Assembly: GCA_944380095.1 (NCBI GenBank)
Contig: CALWGP010000004.1
Span: 1 to 52,447 of the forward strand
Source of the DNA: an uncultured Lachnospiraceae bacterium
GTDB lineage: Bacteria; Bacillota; Clostridia; Lachnospirales; Lachnospiraceae
Direction: 5' to 3'
DNA: 52,447 nt
Made by a program: the position numbers and the translations under genes. Of this stretch, positions 8,669 through 17,532 are shown in pieces. Positions within the stretch are counted from its first letter, which is position 1. The number at the start of each line of letters is the position of its first letter. A model generated the notes under the pieces. It saw nothing but the letters and a program-made list of their open reading frames with translations, searched no databases and was not told where the DNA came from.

Positions 8669-9945
8669 AGGTATTGATCGTGGGCAGCGGCGGCAGGGAG
8701 CATGCCATTGCCGCAAGCGTTGCCAGAAGCAAAAAAGTGGACCGGATTTACTGTGCGCCCGGCAATGCCGGAATCGGGCAGATCGCGGAGTGCGTGCCCA
8801 TCGGCGCCATGGAGTTTGAGCGGATCCGGGACTTTTCCCTGGAAAAGGGCGTGGACCTGGTGATCGTGGGGATGGACGATCCCCTGGTAGGCGGGCTGGT
8901 GGACGTGCTGGAAGAAGCCGGGATCCGGGCGTTTGGACCGAGAAAGAATGCGGCGATCCTGGAAGGCAGCAAGGCCTTTTCCAAGGACCTGATGAAAAAA
9001 TACGGGATTCCCACGGCAGCCTACGAGGTGTTTGACCAGGCGCAGGAAGCGCTGGACTATCTGCGCACCAAGGCAAAATTCCCCATCGTTTTAAAGGCGG
9101 ACGGACTGGCCTTGGGAAAAGGCGTACTGATCTGCAATACGCTGGAAGAGGCGCAGGAGGGCGTATGCGCCATTATGACGGAACACCGGTTCGGGACGGC
9201 CGGGAACCGTCTGGTGATCGAGGAATTTATGACCGGCCGGGAAGTTTCCGTGCTCACCTTTACGGACGGCAGGACGATCCGCGTCATGTCTTCCGCCCAG
9301 GATCACAAGCGGGCTTATGACAACGACAAGGGACCCAATACCGGCGGAATGGGCACTTTTTCCCCGTCCCCTTTTTATACGCCGCAAGTGGACCGGTTTT
9401 GCAGGGAACATATTTATCAGGCCACGGTGGACGCCATGGCCGCCGAGGGAAGGCCTTTCCAGGGAGTTATTTTCTTTGGACTGATGCTGACGCCGGACGG
9501 CCCGAAGGTGCTGGAATACAACGCCCGTTTCGGCGATCCGGAAGCCCAGGTGGTGCTGCCCAGGATGAAGAATGACATGGTCGAGGTGTGCGAGGCCTGC
9601 ATTGACCGGACGCTGGACCAGGTTGACCTTCGGTTTGAAGACAATGCGGCGGTCTGCGTAGTCCTGGCGTCGGACGGATATCCGGTAAAATATGACAAAG
9701 GATATCCCATCCGGGGACTGGAAGCGTTTGAAGGAAAAGACGGTTATTACTGCTTCCATGCAGGGACGAAACTGGCGGAAGACGGAAAGACGATCCTGAC
9801 AAACGGCGGCCGGGTGCTGGGCGTGACGGCAAAGGGGGCGACGCTCCAAGAAGCCAGGGCCAACGCCTATCGGGCCACCGAATGGATTCATTTCGAAAAC
9901 AAATATATGCGTCACGACATCGGGAAAGCCATTGATGAGGCGTGA
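8665..9945 (+). CDS. purD: Phosphoribosylamine-glycine ligase (GAR synthetase)
   Basis: This 426-aa ATP-grasp enzyme joins glycine to phosphoribosylamine. The N-terminal VGSGGREHAIA, the ATP-grasp lid (KADGLALGKGV) and the metal-binding block LEYNARFGDPEAQV are all present. Its product GAR is the substrate of PurN, encoded immediately upstream. It closes the purine cluster; the next gene starts 41 bases later with its own ribosome binding site and an unrelated function. Confidence 0.95.
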   Translation: MKVLIVGSGGREHAIAASVARSKKVDRIYCAPGNAGIGQIAECVPIGAMEFERIRDFSLEKGVDLVIVGMDDPLVGGLVDVLEEAGIRAFGPRKNAAILEGSKAFSKDLMKKYGIPTAAYEVFDQAQEALDYLRTKAKFPIVLKADGLALGKGVLICNTLEEAQEGVCAIMTEHRFGTAGNRLVIEEFMTGREVSVLTFTDGRTIRVMSSAQDHKRAYDNDKGPNTGGMGTFSPSPFYTPQVDRFCREHIYQATVDAMAAEGRPFQGVIFFGLMLTPDGPKVLEYNARFGDPEAQVVLPRMKNDMVEVCEACIDRTLDQVDLRFEDNAAVCVVLASDGYPVKYDKGYPIRGLEAFEGKDGYYCFHAGTKLAEDGKTILTNGGRVLGVTAKGATLQEARANAYRATEWIHFENKYMRHDIGKAIDEA

Positions 9946-9986
9946 CCGCTTTGCAGCTGCAAAAGAAAGTAAAAGAGGGAAAATCG

Positions 9987-11186
9987 ATGAAGAAAGAAGA
10001 AGGAACAAAGGATTGGATTTTTAAATTCACCACGGCGCTGGGAAGCGTCCTGGCAGCGGCCTTTTTGTTTGCGGCATCTCCCCTTTCCGTAGGAGCGGTG
10101 CCTCTCGGAAGCCAGCCCAGCGGGACCTCCGGCACGGTGAGTGAAGAAACGGACGGCGAAGAAGGCGCAGACAGCGAAGAGGGCACGGGAGAGGAAGGGG
10201 ACGGCACGCAGGAAGCGGCTGCCGGCACCACCTCCGTTACCAGCGCTACCGTAACAGCCAGCAGCGTCAACGTCAGAAGCGATGCCACCACCAGTTCCAG
10301 CGTGGCGGGCCAGGCGACCAACGGCATGGAAGTGACCGTTACGGGGGAAAAGACCGACAGCGACGGTATGCTCTGGTATGCGGTCAGCTTTGACGACAAC
10401 GGTACCACTGTGACCGGCTATATCCGTTCGGATTTTGTGGAGGCCCATGAAACGGAAGTTGTCCCGGAGACCCCTGCAGAGGAAACGGCTCCGACAGAGG
10501 AAGAACCCGCCCCGGAGGCTGCGCCTTCCGACGACTATTATGTACAGTATGAGGACGACGGAAGCGGGACAGGCACCAGCGCGTGGTATCTGCATGACAA
10601 CGCCATGGGGACCCGCTATAAGGTGGAAGAGCTTTTAAGCGCGGAAGAAACCAACCAGCAAAACCAGGCCACCATGGAACAGCAGACCGGCAACCTCCGC
10701 CTGATTATCATTGTGATGGCGGTAGTGATTGTTGTGCTGATCGTTGTGATTACGATCTTTATCCTCAAGCTTCGCAGCGCTTATGAAGACGATTATGAAG
10801 ATGAGGATGACGAGGAGGACGACGAGGAGGACGACGAAGAGGAAGAAGAACGCCGTCCGGTAAGACGCCGCTTCGGACGCACGGCTTCCCGCAGGACAGA
10901 TCCGGACGATGACGAGGATGAGGAAGAGGACGAAGACGACGAAGAGGAAGACGAGGAAGAAGAGTCTCCCAGAAGACGGACGCTGCGCAAAACGACGGTG
11001 AAAAAGCAGACCCGCCGTTCCAGATACGCAGAGGACGAGGAAGAAGATGAGGACGACGATGACGACGAGGAGGAAGATGACAGGCGCGGACGCCGCAACA
11101 AATCCTCAAAGTCCGATAAGAACTGGCAGTCCAAAAACTTCCTGGACGACGATGACCTGGAATTTGAATTCCTGGATTTGAAATAA
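9987..11186 (+). CDS. SH3-domain membrane protein with a highly acidic cytoplasmic tail
   Basis: The protein has 399 aa; the start at 9987 follows AGAGGGA (9974-9980). The layout is a signal or anchor segment (about 13-37), an acidic Thr/Glu linker, an SH3b domain (about 84-153, SVNVRSDA to GYIRSDFVEA), a Pro/Glu linker, a second membrane helix (about 238-261) and a tail of roughly 135 aa of Asp/Glu runs broken by Arg pairs. The SH3 domain would sit outside, perhaps on peptidoglycan, with the acidic tail inside. The tail DNA is a low-complexity GAC/GAG/GAA repeat. I know no characterised homologue. Confidence 0.75.
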   Translation: MKKEEGTKDWIFKFTTALGSVLAAAFLFAASPLSVGAVPLGSQPSGTSGTVSEETDGEEGADSEEGTGEEGDGTQEAAAGTTSVTSATVTASSVNVRSDATTSSSVAGQATNGMEVTVTGEKTDSDGMLWYAVSFDDNGTTVTGYIRSDFVEAHETEVVPETPAEETAPTEEEPAPEAAPSDDYYVQYEDDGSGTGTSAWYLHDNAMGTRYKVEELLSAEETNQQNQATMEQQTGNLRLIIIVMAVVIVVLIVVITIFILKLRSAYEDDYEDEDDEEDDEEDDEEEEERRPVRRRFGRTASRRTDPDDDEDEEEDEDDEEEDEEEESPRRRTLRKTTVKKQTRRSRYAEDEEEDEDDDDDEEEDDRRGRRNKSSKSDKNWQSKNFLDDDDLEFEFLDLK

Positions 11187-11306
11187 GACAAAAAGATCGG
11201 AAGAAACATAGAAAAATTTCGGGAGGGGCCGAAAGGAGCTGCCGGGCGGATTGCGGCGGTTCCTTGCGGCCCTGCCCCATTCCTGACGGGGAAGAAGGAA
11301 CAAAAG

Positions 11307-11681
11307 ATGTTGATCGAAATTGATTTTAACAGTGAGGAAGCATTGTATATCCAGCTGCGCAACCGGATTATCTTAGGCATCGCCACCAGCGAACTCAAAG
11401 AAGGGGACACGCTGCCCAGCGTAAGACAGCTGGCGGAAGACATCGGCATCAACATGCACACGGTCAATAAGGCATATACTGTTTTAAAACAGGAGGGATT
11501 CGTCCGGGTGGACAGGCGCCGGGGCGCTGTTGTGGCCATCAATGCGGACCGGATCCGTGATATTGACCAGGTGCGTCAGGAGCTGAAAGTGATCCTTGCC
11601 AAGGCAAGCTGTAAGAATATTTCCCGTCAGGAAGTGCATGCTCTGATTGACGAGATTTTTGAAGAATATGGAGGAATCTGA
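11307..11681 (+). CDS. GntR-family transcriptional regulator, short YtrA-like type
   Basis: The 124-aa protein has an N-terminal winged helix (about 8-75: YIQLRNRIILGI, LPSVRQLAEDIGINMHTVNKAYTVLKQEG). Only a short C-terminal tail follows, as in the YtrA subfamily; there is no large effector domain. The stop lies four bases before the clpC start, so it is almost certainly in the clpC operon and is a good candidate to regulate it. No ctsR, mcsA or mcsB is present here. Confidence 0.9.
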   Translation: MLIEIDFNSEEALYIQLRNRIILGIATSELKEGDTLPSVRQLAEDIGINMHTVNKAYTVLKQEGFVRVDRRRGAVVAINADRIRDIDQVRQELKVILAKASCKNISRQEVHALIDEIFEEYGGI

Positions 11682-11685
11682 ATTT

Positions 11686-14130
11686 ATGCAGGCACAGTTT
11701 ACGGAGAAGGCAAAAACTGCGCTGGAGCTGGCAAAAAAAGAGGCCAAGGGCCTGCGCCAAAGCTATGTGGGAACGGAACACCTGCTGCTTGGCCTTTTGC
11801 GGGAGAAAAGCGGGGTGGCTGCCAGGGTGCTTTTGTCCAACGGGGCAAAAGAAGAGGCCGTCCGGAATATGGTCCGTGACCTGATTGCGCCGGAGGGCGC
11901 AACAGCGGTTGCAGAAAGGGACGGTTTTTCCCCCAGGGCCGCAGAAATCCTGAAGGAAAGCCACCGGCAGGCAGAAAAAACGAGAAGCGCCATGACCGGG
12001 ACGGAACATATCCTTCTGGCGATTTTGTCCGACGCCGACAACGTTGCGGTGAGGATTTTAAATACCCTTTCCCTGCCTGTCCAGAAAATTTTCATGGATA
12101 CCCTGTCTGCCATCGGCCAGGATACGGCGGCCCTGAAAGAAGAAATGAGCCGGAAACAGAAAAAGAAAGGCGGTACGGCGGCCCTGGACCAGTACAGCAG
12201 GGATCTGACCAAACTGGCAAGGGAGGGAAAACTGGATCCCGTGATCGGCCGGGATGCGGAAATTCGCCGCACCATCCAGATCTTAAGCCGCAGGACAAAG
12301 AACAACCCCTGCCTGGTAGGGGAACCGGGCGTGGGGAAAACCGCCATTGTGGAGGGACTGGCGTCTAGGATTGTGGCGGGGGAAGTGCCGGATACGGTAA
12401 AAGGCAAAAGAGTGCTGATGCTGGATCTGTCGGGGATGATTGCGGGCAGCAAGTACCGGGGCGAATTTGAGGAACGGATTAAAAAAGTCATCCGGGAAGT
12501 GACGGAGGACGGGAACGTGCTTTTGTTCCTGGATGAGCTGCATACCCTGATCGGCGCCGGAGGGGCGGAAGGGGCCATAGACGCTTCCAACATTTTAAAG
12601 CCCTCCCTGGCCAGGGGGGAAATCCAGATGATCGGCGCCACCACCCTGGAAGAGTACCGGAAATATGTGGAAAAAGATGCCGCCCTGGAACGCAGGTTCC
12701 AGCCGGTAACCGTAGAGGAGCCTACGGAAAAAGAGGCGGAAGAAATTTTAAAGGGCGTGGCGTCACGCTATGAGGCGCATCACAACGTGTCCATCCTGCC
12801 GGAAGCGCTTGAGGCCGCAGTGAAGCTGTCCAACCGCTATATCAGCGACAGAAGGCTTCCGGATAAGGCCATTGACCTGATGGACGAGGCGGCTGCGGCA
12901 GTGCGCCTGCAAAAGACACAGGCGCCGGAAGAACTGAAGAAACTGCAGGAAGAGGGAAAAGACCTGGACGGGCAGATCGAACGTGCGGTCCGAAAAGGGG
13001 ATATTTCCCTGGCCAGACAGCTGAGCCGGCAGCAGGAGGCGCTTTTGAACCGGTATGAAAAGGCCCTGGGCAGACAGGAAAAGAAACAGGAAAAGCAGGC
13101 TTTGGAAGTGACTGCGCAGGATATTGCCGGGGTGGTTTCGATCTGGACGAAGATCCCGGTCAGCAGGCTGACGGAAAAGGAAGGGGAGCGCCTTATGCGC
13201 CTGGAATCCACCCTGCACAAACGGGTGATCGGGCAGTCGGAAGCCGTGACGGCAGTGGCCCGGGCGATCCGGCGGGGACGCGTGGGACTGCAGGATCCCG
13301 GACGGCCCATCGGTTCTTTTTTGTTCCTCGGACCGACGGGCGTGGGAAAGACGGAACTTTCCAAGGCGCTGGCAGAGGCGGTATTCGGTTCGGAAAACGC
13401 CCTGATCCGGGTGGACATGTCCGAATATATGGAAGGCCATTCGGTTTCCAAGATGATCGGCTCCCCTCCGGGCTACGTGGGATTTGACGACGGCGGCCAG
13501 CTTTCCGAAAAGGTGCGGCAGAATCCTTATTCCGTGGTGCTGTTTGATGAAATCGAAAAGGCCCATCCGGATGTGTTCAATATCCTTTTGCAGGTGCTGG
13601 ACGACGGACATATTACGGATTCGAAGGGACGGAAGGTCAGCTTTAAAAATACGGTGATTATTATGACCTCAAACGTGGGCGCACAGAGGATTGTGGAGCC
13701 GAAAAACCTGGGCTTTTCCGCGGGCGGGGACGCGCAGAAAAATTACGAACGGATGAAATCCGGAGTGATGGAAGAGGTAAAACGCCTGTTCAAACCGGAG
13801 TTTTTGAACCGGATTGACGAAGTGATGGTCTTCCATCCCCTGACCAAGGAAGAGATGAAACAGATTATTACCCTGCTGGCAGAAAACCTGGTCCGCCGCT
13901 GCCGGGAGCAGATGGGAATCCGCCTGACCCTAACCCCTGCCCTGAAGGAAGAAATCGTGGAAAAACACAGCGACCTGAAAATGGGGGCGCGCCCTTTGAA
14001 ACGGGCGCTCCAGACCATGGTGGAGGACGCTTTGGCAGAGGAAATCCTCTCCGGCCGGATCAAGACCGGCGACAGCGTAAGCGCGGGCTGGAGGGAAGGA
14101 CATGTGGTCTTTCGGGTAAAAGTACAGTAG
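11686..14130 (+). CDS. clpC: ATP-dependent Clp protease ATP-binding subunit ClpC
   Basis: This 814-aa class I Hsp100 unfoldase feeds substrates to ClpP. Two Clp N-terminal repeats (about 1-140) are followed by AAA+ module 1 (Walker A GEPGVGKTA, Walker B LLFLDELHT), a coiled middle domain (about 395-475), and AAA+ module 2 (GPTGVGKTE, VVLFDEIEKAH) with the C-terminal D2-small domain. The start at 11686 matches the conserved FTEKA start of the family; GGAGG at 11670-11674 is 11 bases away. An in-frame ATG at 11668 would overlap the GntR stop and lacks a Shine-Dalgarno. Confidence 0.95.
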   Translation: MQAQFTEKAKTALELAKKEAKGLRQSYVGTEHLLLGLLREKSGVAARVLLSNGAKEEAVRNMVRDLIAPEGATAVAERDGFSPRAAEILKESHRQAEKTRSAMTGTEHILLAILSDADNVAVRILNTLSLPVQKIFMDTLSAIGQDTAALKEEMSRKQKKKGGTAALDQYSRDLTKLAREGKLDPVIGRDAEIRRTIQILSRRTKNNPCLVGEPGVGKTAIVEGLASRIVAGEVPDTVKGKRVLMLDLSGMIAGSKYRGEFEERIKKVIREVTEDGNVLLFLDELHTLIGAGGAEGAIDASNILKPSLARGEIQMIGATTLEEYRKYVEKDAALERRFQPVTVEEPTEKEAEEILKGVASRYEAHHNVSILPEALEAAVKLSNRYISDRRLPDKAIDLMDEAAAAVRLQKTQAPEELKKLQEEGKDLDGQIERAVRKGDISLARQLSRQQEALLNRYEKALGRQEKKQEKQALEVTAQDIAGVVSIWTKIPVSRLTEKEGERLMRLESTLHKRVIGQSEAVTAVARAIRRGRVGLQDPGRPIGSFLFLGPTGVGKTELSKALAEAVFGSENALIRVDMSEYMEGHSVSKMIGSPPGYVGFDDGGQLSEKVRQNPYSVVLFDEIEKAHPDVFNILLQVLDDGHITDSKGRKVSFKNTVIIMTSNVGAQRIVEPKNLGFSAGGDAQKNYERMKSGVMEEVKRLFKPEFLNRIDEVMVFHPLTKEEMKQIITLLAENLVRRCREQMGIRLTLTPALKEEIVEKHSDLKMGARPLKRALQTMVEDALAEEILSGRIKTGDSVSAGWREGHVVFRVKVQ

Positions 14131-14147
14131 AACAACAGCCCGGAATA

Positions 14148-14156
14148 TGGTATACT
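14148..14156 (+). promoter_or_regulatory. Extended -10 promoter upstream of the 136-aa protein and radA
   Basis: TGG directly before TATACT (14151-14156) forms an extended -10 box. No good -35 lies 17 bases upstream. It would drive the 136-aa gene and radA independently of clpC. Confidence 0.45.
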
Positions 14157-14215
14157 GATTTTACCCAATAAAAAGCATACGGCCCGTACAAAAGCGCGGG
14201 CAGGAGGACAAAAGA

Positions 14216-14626
14216 ATGGCAGCAGTAACAGAACTCATCAGGACGGAAAGCGACGGCAGCTTAAGCTTCGGGAATCATCGGCTTTCTGCAAAGGCCAAAA
14301 AAGAGGATTTCGAAAACGGAGGGGATCTGTACAAGGTAAAGACCTACCGGGAGATCACCAAGCTGGAAAGGAACGGCATGTTTGTTTACGAGTCGGTCCC
14401 GGGGACCAGCGTGGGACATTTCAGGGAAGATGAGAACGGGATCTCGTTTTTGGTGGAAGGCGACGAAGACGCGCAGCTGACACTGGGACTGGAGGACGAA
14501 TCGGAATACGGCGTGAAGGTAAACGGCCAGGATGCCGGCAGGGTATGCACCAACCTGGGCGGCAAACTGAGCATCAGCGTGGAGCTGGCCGGGGCCGGGG
14601 AAGTGAAAGTAGAGATCACCAGATAA
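14216..14626 (+). CDS. Small conserved Lachnospiraceae protein of unknown function
   Basis: The 136-aa protein has no signal peptide or membrane segment. It is mostly beta-strand by composition, with a conserved-looking core (SFGNHRL, DLYKVKTYREITKLERNGMF, YESVPGTSV). I recall near-identical Lachnospiraceae proteins labelled endosialidase, but the protein is far too small for that enzyme and shows no sialidase Asp-box or catalytic set, so I would not carry that name over. AGGAGG precedes the start. radA begins two bases after the stop, so the two are co-transcribed. Confidence 0.75.
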   Translation: MAAVTELIRTESDGSLSFGNHRLSAKAKKEDFENGGDLYKVKTYREITKLERNGMFVYESVPGTSVGHFREDENGISFLVEGDEDAQLTLGLEDESEYGVKVNGQDAGRVCTNLGGKLSISVELAGAGEVKVEITR

Positions 14627-14627
14627 G

Positions 14628-16010
14628 ATGGCAAAGGAAAAAATAAAAACCATGTATTTTTGCCGGGAGTGCGGTTATGAATCGCCCAAATGGATGGGAC
14701 AGTGTCCTGCCTGCAGGGCGTGGAACTCCTTTACGGAGGAAAGCGTGACCGTCCGGGGAAGCAAAAATACGGCAAGACAGAGCGAGGCCGGCCCCCAAAG
14801 CCGGCCCGCTGTATTAAGCGAGATTGAACTGACCCAGGAGAGCCGTATCCTTACGGGGATCGGCGAGTTTGACAGGGTGCTTGGCGGGGGGATCGTGATG
14901 GGATCCCTGACGCTGGTAGGGGGGGATCCGGGAATCGGGAAATCCACGCTGCTTTTGCAGATGTGTCAGAAGCTGGCCCTGCAGGGACAGCGGATCCTCT
15001 ATATTTCGGGGGAGGAATCCCTGCGCCAGATTAAAATGCGGGCGGAGCGTATCGGCCGGTTCGCGGATACGCTGAAGCTGTACTGCGAAACCAATTTAAG
15101 CCGGATTGAGGATGTGATCCGGGAGGAACAACCGCAGATTGTCATTATTGACTCCATCCAGACCATGTATCACGAAGAAGTGGGCGCAGCGCCCGGAAGC
15201 GTATCCCAGGTAAGGGAGTCTACCGGGATTCTTCTGCGGATGGCCAAGGGAATGGGCATATCCATTTTCATTGTCGGCCATGTGACAAAGGAAGGGACCG
15301 TGGCCGGTCCCAGGGTATTGGAGCATATGGTGGATACGGTGCTCTATTTTGAAGGGGACAGGCACGCGTCCTACCGGATTTTGCGGGGAGTGAAAAACCG
15401 TTTCGGCTCCACCAATGAAATCGGCGTGTTCGAGATGCGCCAGGAAGGGCTCGCAGAGGTGAAAAACCCTTCCGAATTTATGTTAAACGGACGCCCCAAG
15501 CAAGCCAGCGGTTCCGTGGTTTCCTGTTCCATGGAAGGGACGCGTCCCATCCTGACGGAGATCCAGGCGCTGGTCTGTCACAGCAATTTCGGGATTCCCC
15601 GCAGGCAGGCTACGGGGACGGATTTTAACAGGGTCAATCTTTTGATGGCGGTACTGGAAAAAAGGATGGGCCTTAGGATCGGGGAGTGCGACGCTTATGT
15701 CAATATTGCGGGCGGGATCAAAATCACGGAACCGGCCATTGACTTAGGGATCGTCCTGGCCATCCTTTCCAGCTTCCAGAACCGGCCGGTGCCGGAAGGA
15801 CTGGTGGCTTTCGGGGAAGTGGGCTTAAGCGGGGAAGTACGGGCCGTAAGCATGGCACAGGCGCGGGTGAAGGAAGCGGAGAAGCTGGGATTTACGGCCT
15901 GCGTCCTGCCGGAGGTCAGCTTAAAGGGCCTGACGGAGAAACGGAATATCCGGCTGATCGGGGTGTCCGGTGTGGCGGATGTGGCCCGTCTTTTGATTCA
16001 GCCATTGTAA
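14628..16010 (+). CDS. radA: DNA repair protein RadA (Sms)
   Basis: The 460-aa branch-migration helicase assists recombination. It begins with a four-Cys zinc finger (CRECG and CPAC, residues about 9-27), then a RecA-like core with Walker A GDPGIGKST, the RadA-specific KNRFG motif, and a C-terminal Lon-like domain (about 290-455). All parts are intact. There is no space for a separate promoter before it, so it reads from the promoter near 14151 or from clpC. Confidence 0.95.
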   Translation: MAKEKIKTMYFCRECGYESPKWMGQCPACRAWNSFTEESVTVRGSKNTARQSEAGPQSRPAVLSEIELTQESRILTGIGEFDRVLGGGIVMGSLTLVGGDPGIGKSTLLLQMCQKLALQGQRILYISGEESLRQIKMRAERIGRFADTLKLYCETNLSRIEDVIREEQPQIVIIDSIQTMYHEEVGAAPGSVSQVRESTGILLRMAKGMGISIFIVGHVTKEGTVAGPRVLEHMVDTVLYFEGDRHASYRILRGVKNRFGSTNEIGVFEMRQEGLAEVKNPSEFMLNGRPKQASGSVVSCSMEGTRPILTEIQALVCHSNFGIPRRQATGTDFNRVNLLMAVLEKRMGLRIGECDAYVNIAGGIKITEPAIDLGIVLAILSSFQNRPVPEGLVAFGEVGLSGEVRAVSMAQARVKEAEKLGFTACVLPEVSLKGLTEKRNIRLIGVSGVADVARLLIQPL

Positions 16011-16113
16011 TTTTGAAGGAATGATGCTACTATAATACTGTATTTGACAATTTGCGGCTGCCATATGGACGTTTTTGTCTGGCAGACCGCGTATTCAAAG
16101 GAGGAATGTTGAA

Positions 16114-17361
16114 ATGAAAAAGTTTTTCAGCGTCGCCCTCGCAGCGATGATGGTCGTTTCCATGACGGCCTGCGGGACGACAAATGAAACCCCTGCTTCC
16201 ACCGCCGCATCTACCGAAGAAGCAGTGAGCACGGAAGCTGCCGCAACCGAAGCGGCTGCGGAAGAAACGCAGGCTGCTGCGACGGAAGAAGCAACGGAAG
16301 CGGGCACCGAGGCAGCAGGCACAGGTGCAGCGTTAAAGATCGCCATTGTTTCCAGCCCTTCCGGCGTGGACGACGGATCTTTCAATGAGGATAACTACAA
16401 CGGTATCCTCAGCTTTATCGAGAAGAACCCCGAAAGCACCGTTACCCCTGTCAAGGAGCCTACCGGCGACCCGGCAGCGGCTGTCCAGGCAGTATCGGAT
16501 ATCGTGGCGGATTATGACGCTATCGTATGCTGCGGTTTCCAGTTCGCGGGCATTGCCCAGGTAGCGCAGGACAACCCGGATGTGGATTTCATCCTGGTAG
16601 ACAGCTTCCCCTCCGATGCGGAAGGCAATGAAGTGGAAGTAGACAACATCTACGCAATGCAGTTTGCGGAGCAGGAGAGCGGATTCTTTGCAGGTATGGC
16701 TGCAGCGCTGGAAACAACCACCAACAAGGTTGCAAGCGTGCACGGCATCGCTTATCCTTCCAACGTCAACTATCAGTACGGCTTTGAGTGCGGCGTGAAA
16801 TACGTCAACGAAACCGAAGGAAAATCCGTAGAGATCGTAGAGATTGCTTCTTATGCGGGCACGGATGTGACCGGCGAAAATATCGGCGGCAACTACGTAG
16901 GTACTTTCGACGACGAAGCAACCGGTAAGGTAATCGGCAACGCCCTGATCGCAGAAGGCTGCGACATTATCTTCGTGGCGGCAGGCGCGTCCGGCAACGG
17001 CGTATTTACCGCAGCCAAGGAAGCGGAAGGCGTGAAAGTCATTGGCTGTGACGTAGACCAGTACGACGACGGCGCAAACGGCGACGCCAACGTGGTTTTG
17101 ACCAGCGTTCTGAAAGTGATGCACTCCAATGTGGAGAGAGTCCTGGGCGAAGTCGCAGACGGCAGCTTTGCGGGCGGCAACGTAGTGCTGACGGCGGAAA
17201 CGGATTCCACCGGCTATGTGAGCGAAGAAGGCAGATGCCAGCTTTCCGCAGAGACCATCGAGAAGATCGACGCAGCTTATGAAAAAGTAAAGAGCGGAGA
17301 AATCGTTCCCGCGGCGAACTTTAACGGAGTCACCCCGGATACCTTCGAAGTAGCGGAGTAA
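16114..17361 (+). CDS. BMP-family lipoprotein, nucleoside ABC transporter substrate-binding protein
   Basis: The 415-aa protein has an N-terminal lipoprotein signal with a lipobox ending SMTAC (Cys20), followed by a Thr/Ala/Glu-rich linker of about 45 aa and a BMP (PnrA-like) periplasmic-binding fold starting near ALKIAIVSSP with the family block DDGSFNEDNYNGI. The family binds purine nucleosides, and the next three genes supply a matching ATPase and two permeases. AAGGAGG before the start decides against the upstream in-frame ATG at 16075. A TATAAT box lies about 80 bases upstream, without a convincing -35. Confidence 0.9.
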   Translation: MKKFFSVALAAMMVVSMTACGTTNETPASTAASTEEAVSTEAAATEAAAEETQAAATEEATEAGTEAAGTGAALKIAIVSSPSGVDDGSFNEDNYNGILSFIEKNPESTVTPVKEPTGDPAAAVQAVSDIVADYDAIVCCGFQFAGIAQVAQDNPDVDFILVDSFPSDAEGNEVEVDNIYAMQFAEQESGFFAGMAAALETTTNKVASVHGIAYPSNVNYQYGFECGVKYVNETEGKSVEIVEIASYAGTDVTGENIGGNYVGTFDDEATGKVIGNALIAEGCDIIFVAAGASGNGVFTAAKEAEGVKVIGCDVDQYDDGANGDANVVLTSVLKVMHSNVERVLGEVADGSFAGGNVVLTAETDSTGYVSEEGRCQLSAETIEKIDAAYEKVKSGEIVPAANFNGVTPDTFEVAE

Positions 17362-17367
17362 TCTTTT

Positions 17368-17434
17368 AAGGGGCTGTCGCACGAAATGGATCAGCGTTTT
17401 TCTGATGTACGTTTTGTGCGGCGGCCCTTTTCTT
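17368..17434 (+). terminator. Attenuating hairpin between the binding protein and ATPase genes
   Basis: AAGGGGCTGTCGCACGAAA (17368-17386) pairs imperfectly with a complementary arm ending GGCCCTTTTCTT (17411-17434). This kind of partial terminator commonly raises binding-protein output relative to the membrane components. Confidence 0.5.
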
Positions 17435-17532
17435 GAATCCTTTTCGGACCGCTAAGAGGGGGCTTTTGTCCCGGCCAAAACAGCCGCGGCAGCAGTCCCG
17501 TCTTAACGATCTGAAGAAAAAGGAGGGGCCTT

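Noticed and set aside
9942..9986. Upstream extension of the SH3 protein overlapping purD
   Set aside because: The in-frame start at 9942 has no Shine-Dalgarno, adds a basic stretch before the signal segment, and ATG 9987 has a good one.
10793..11542. Long minus-strand frame rich in serine
   Set aside because: It is the shadow of the Asp/Glu repeat in the SH3 protein tail; poly-Ser arises from the complement of GAC/GAG/GAA codons.
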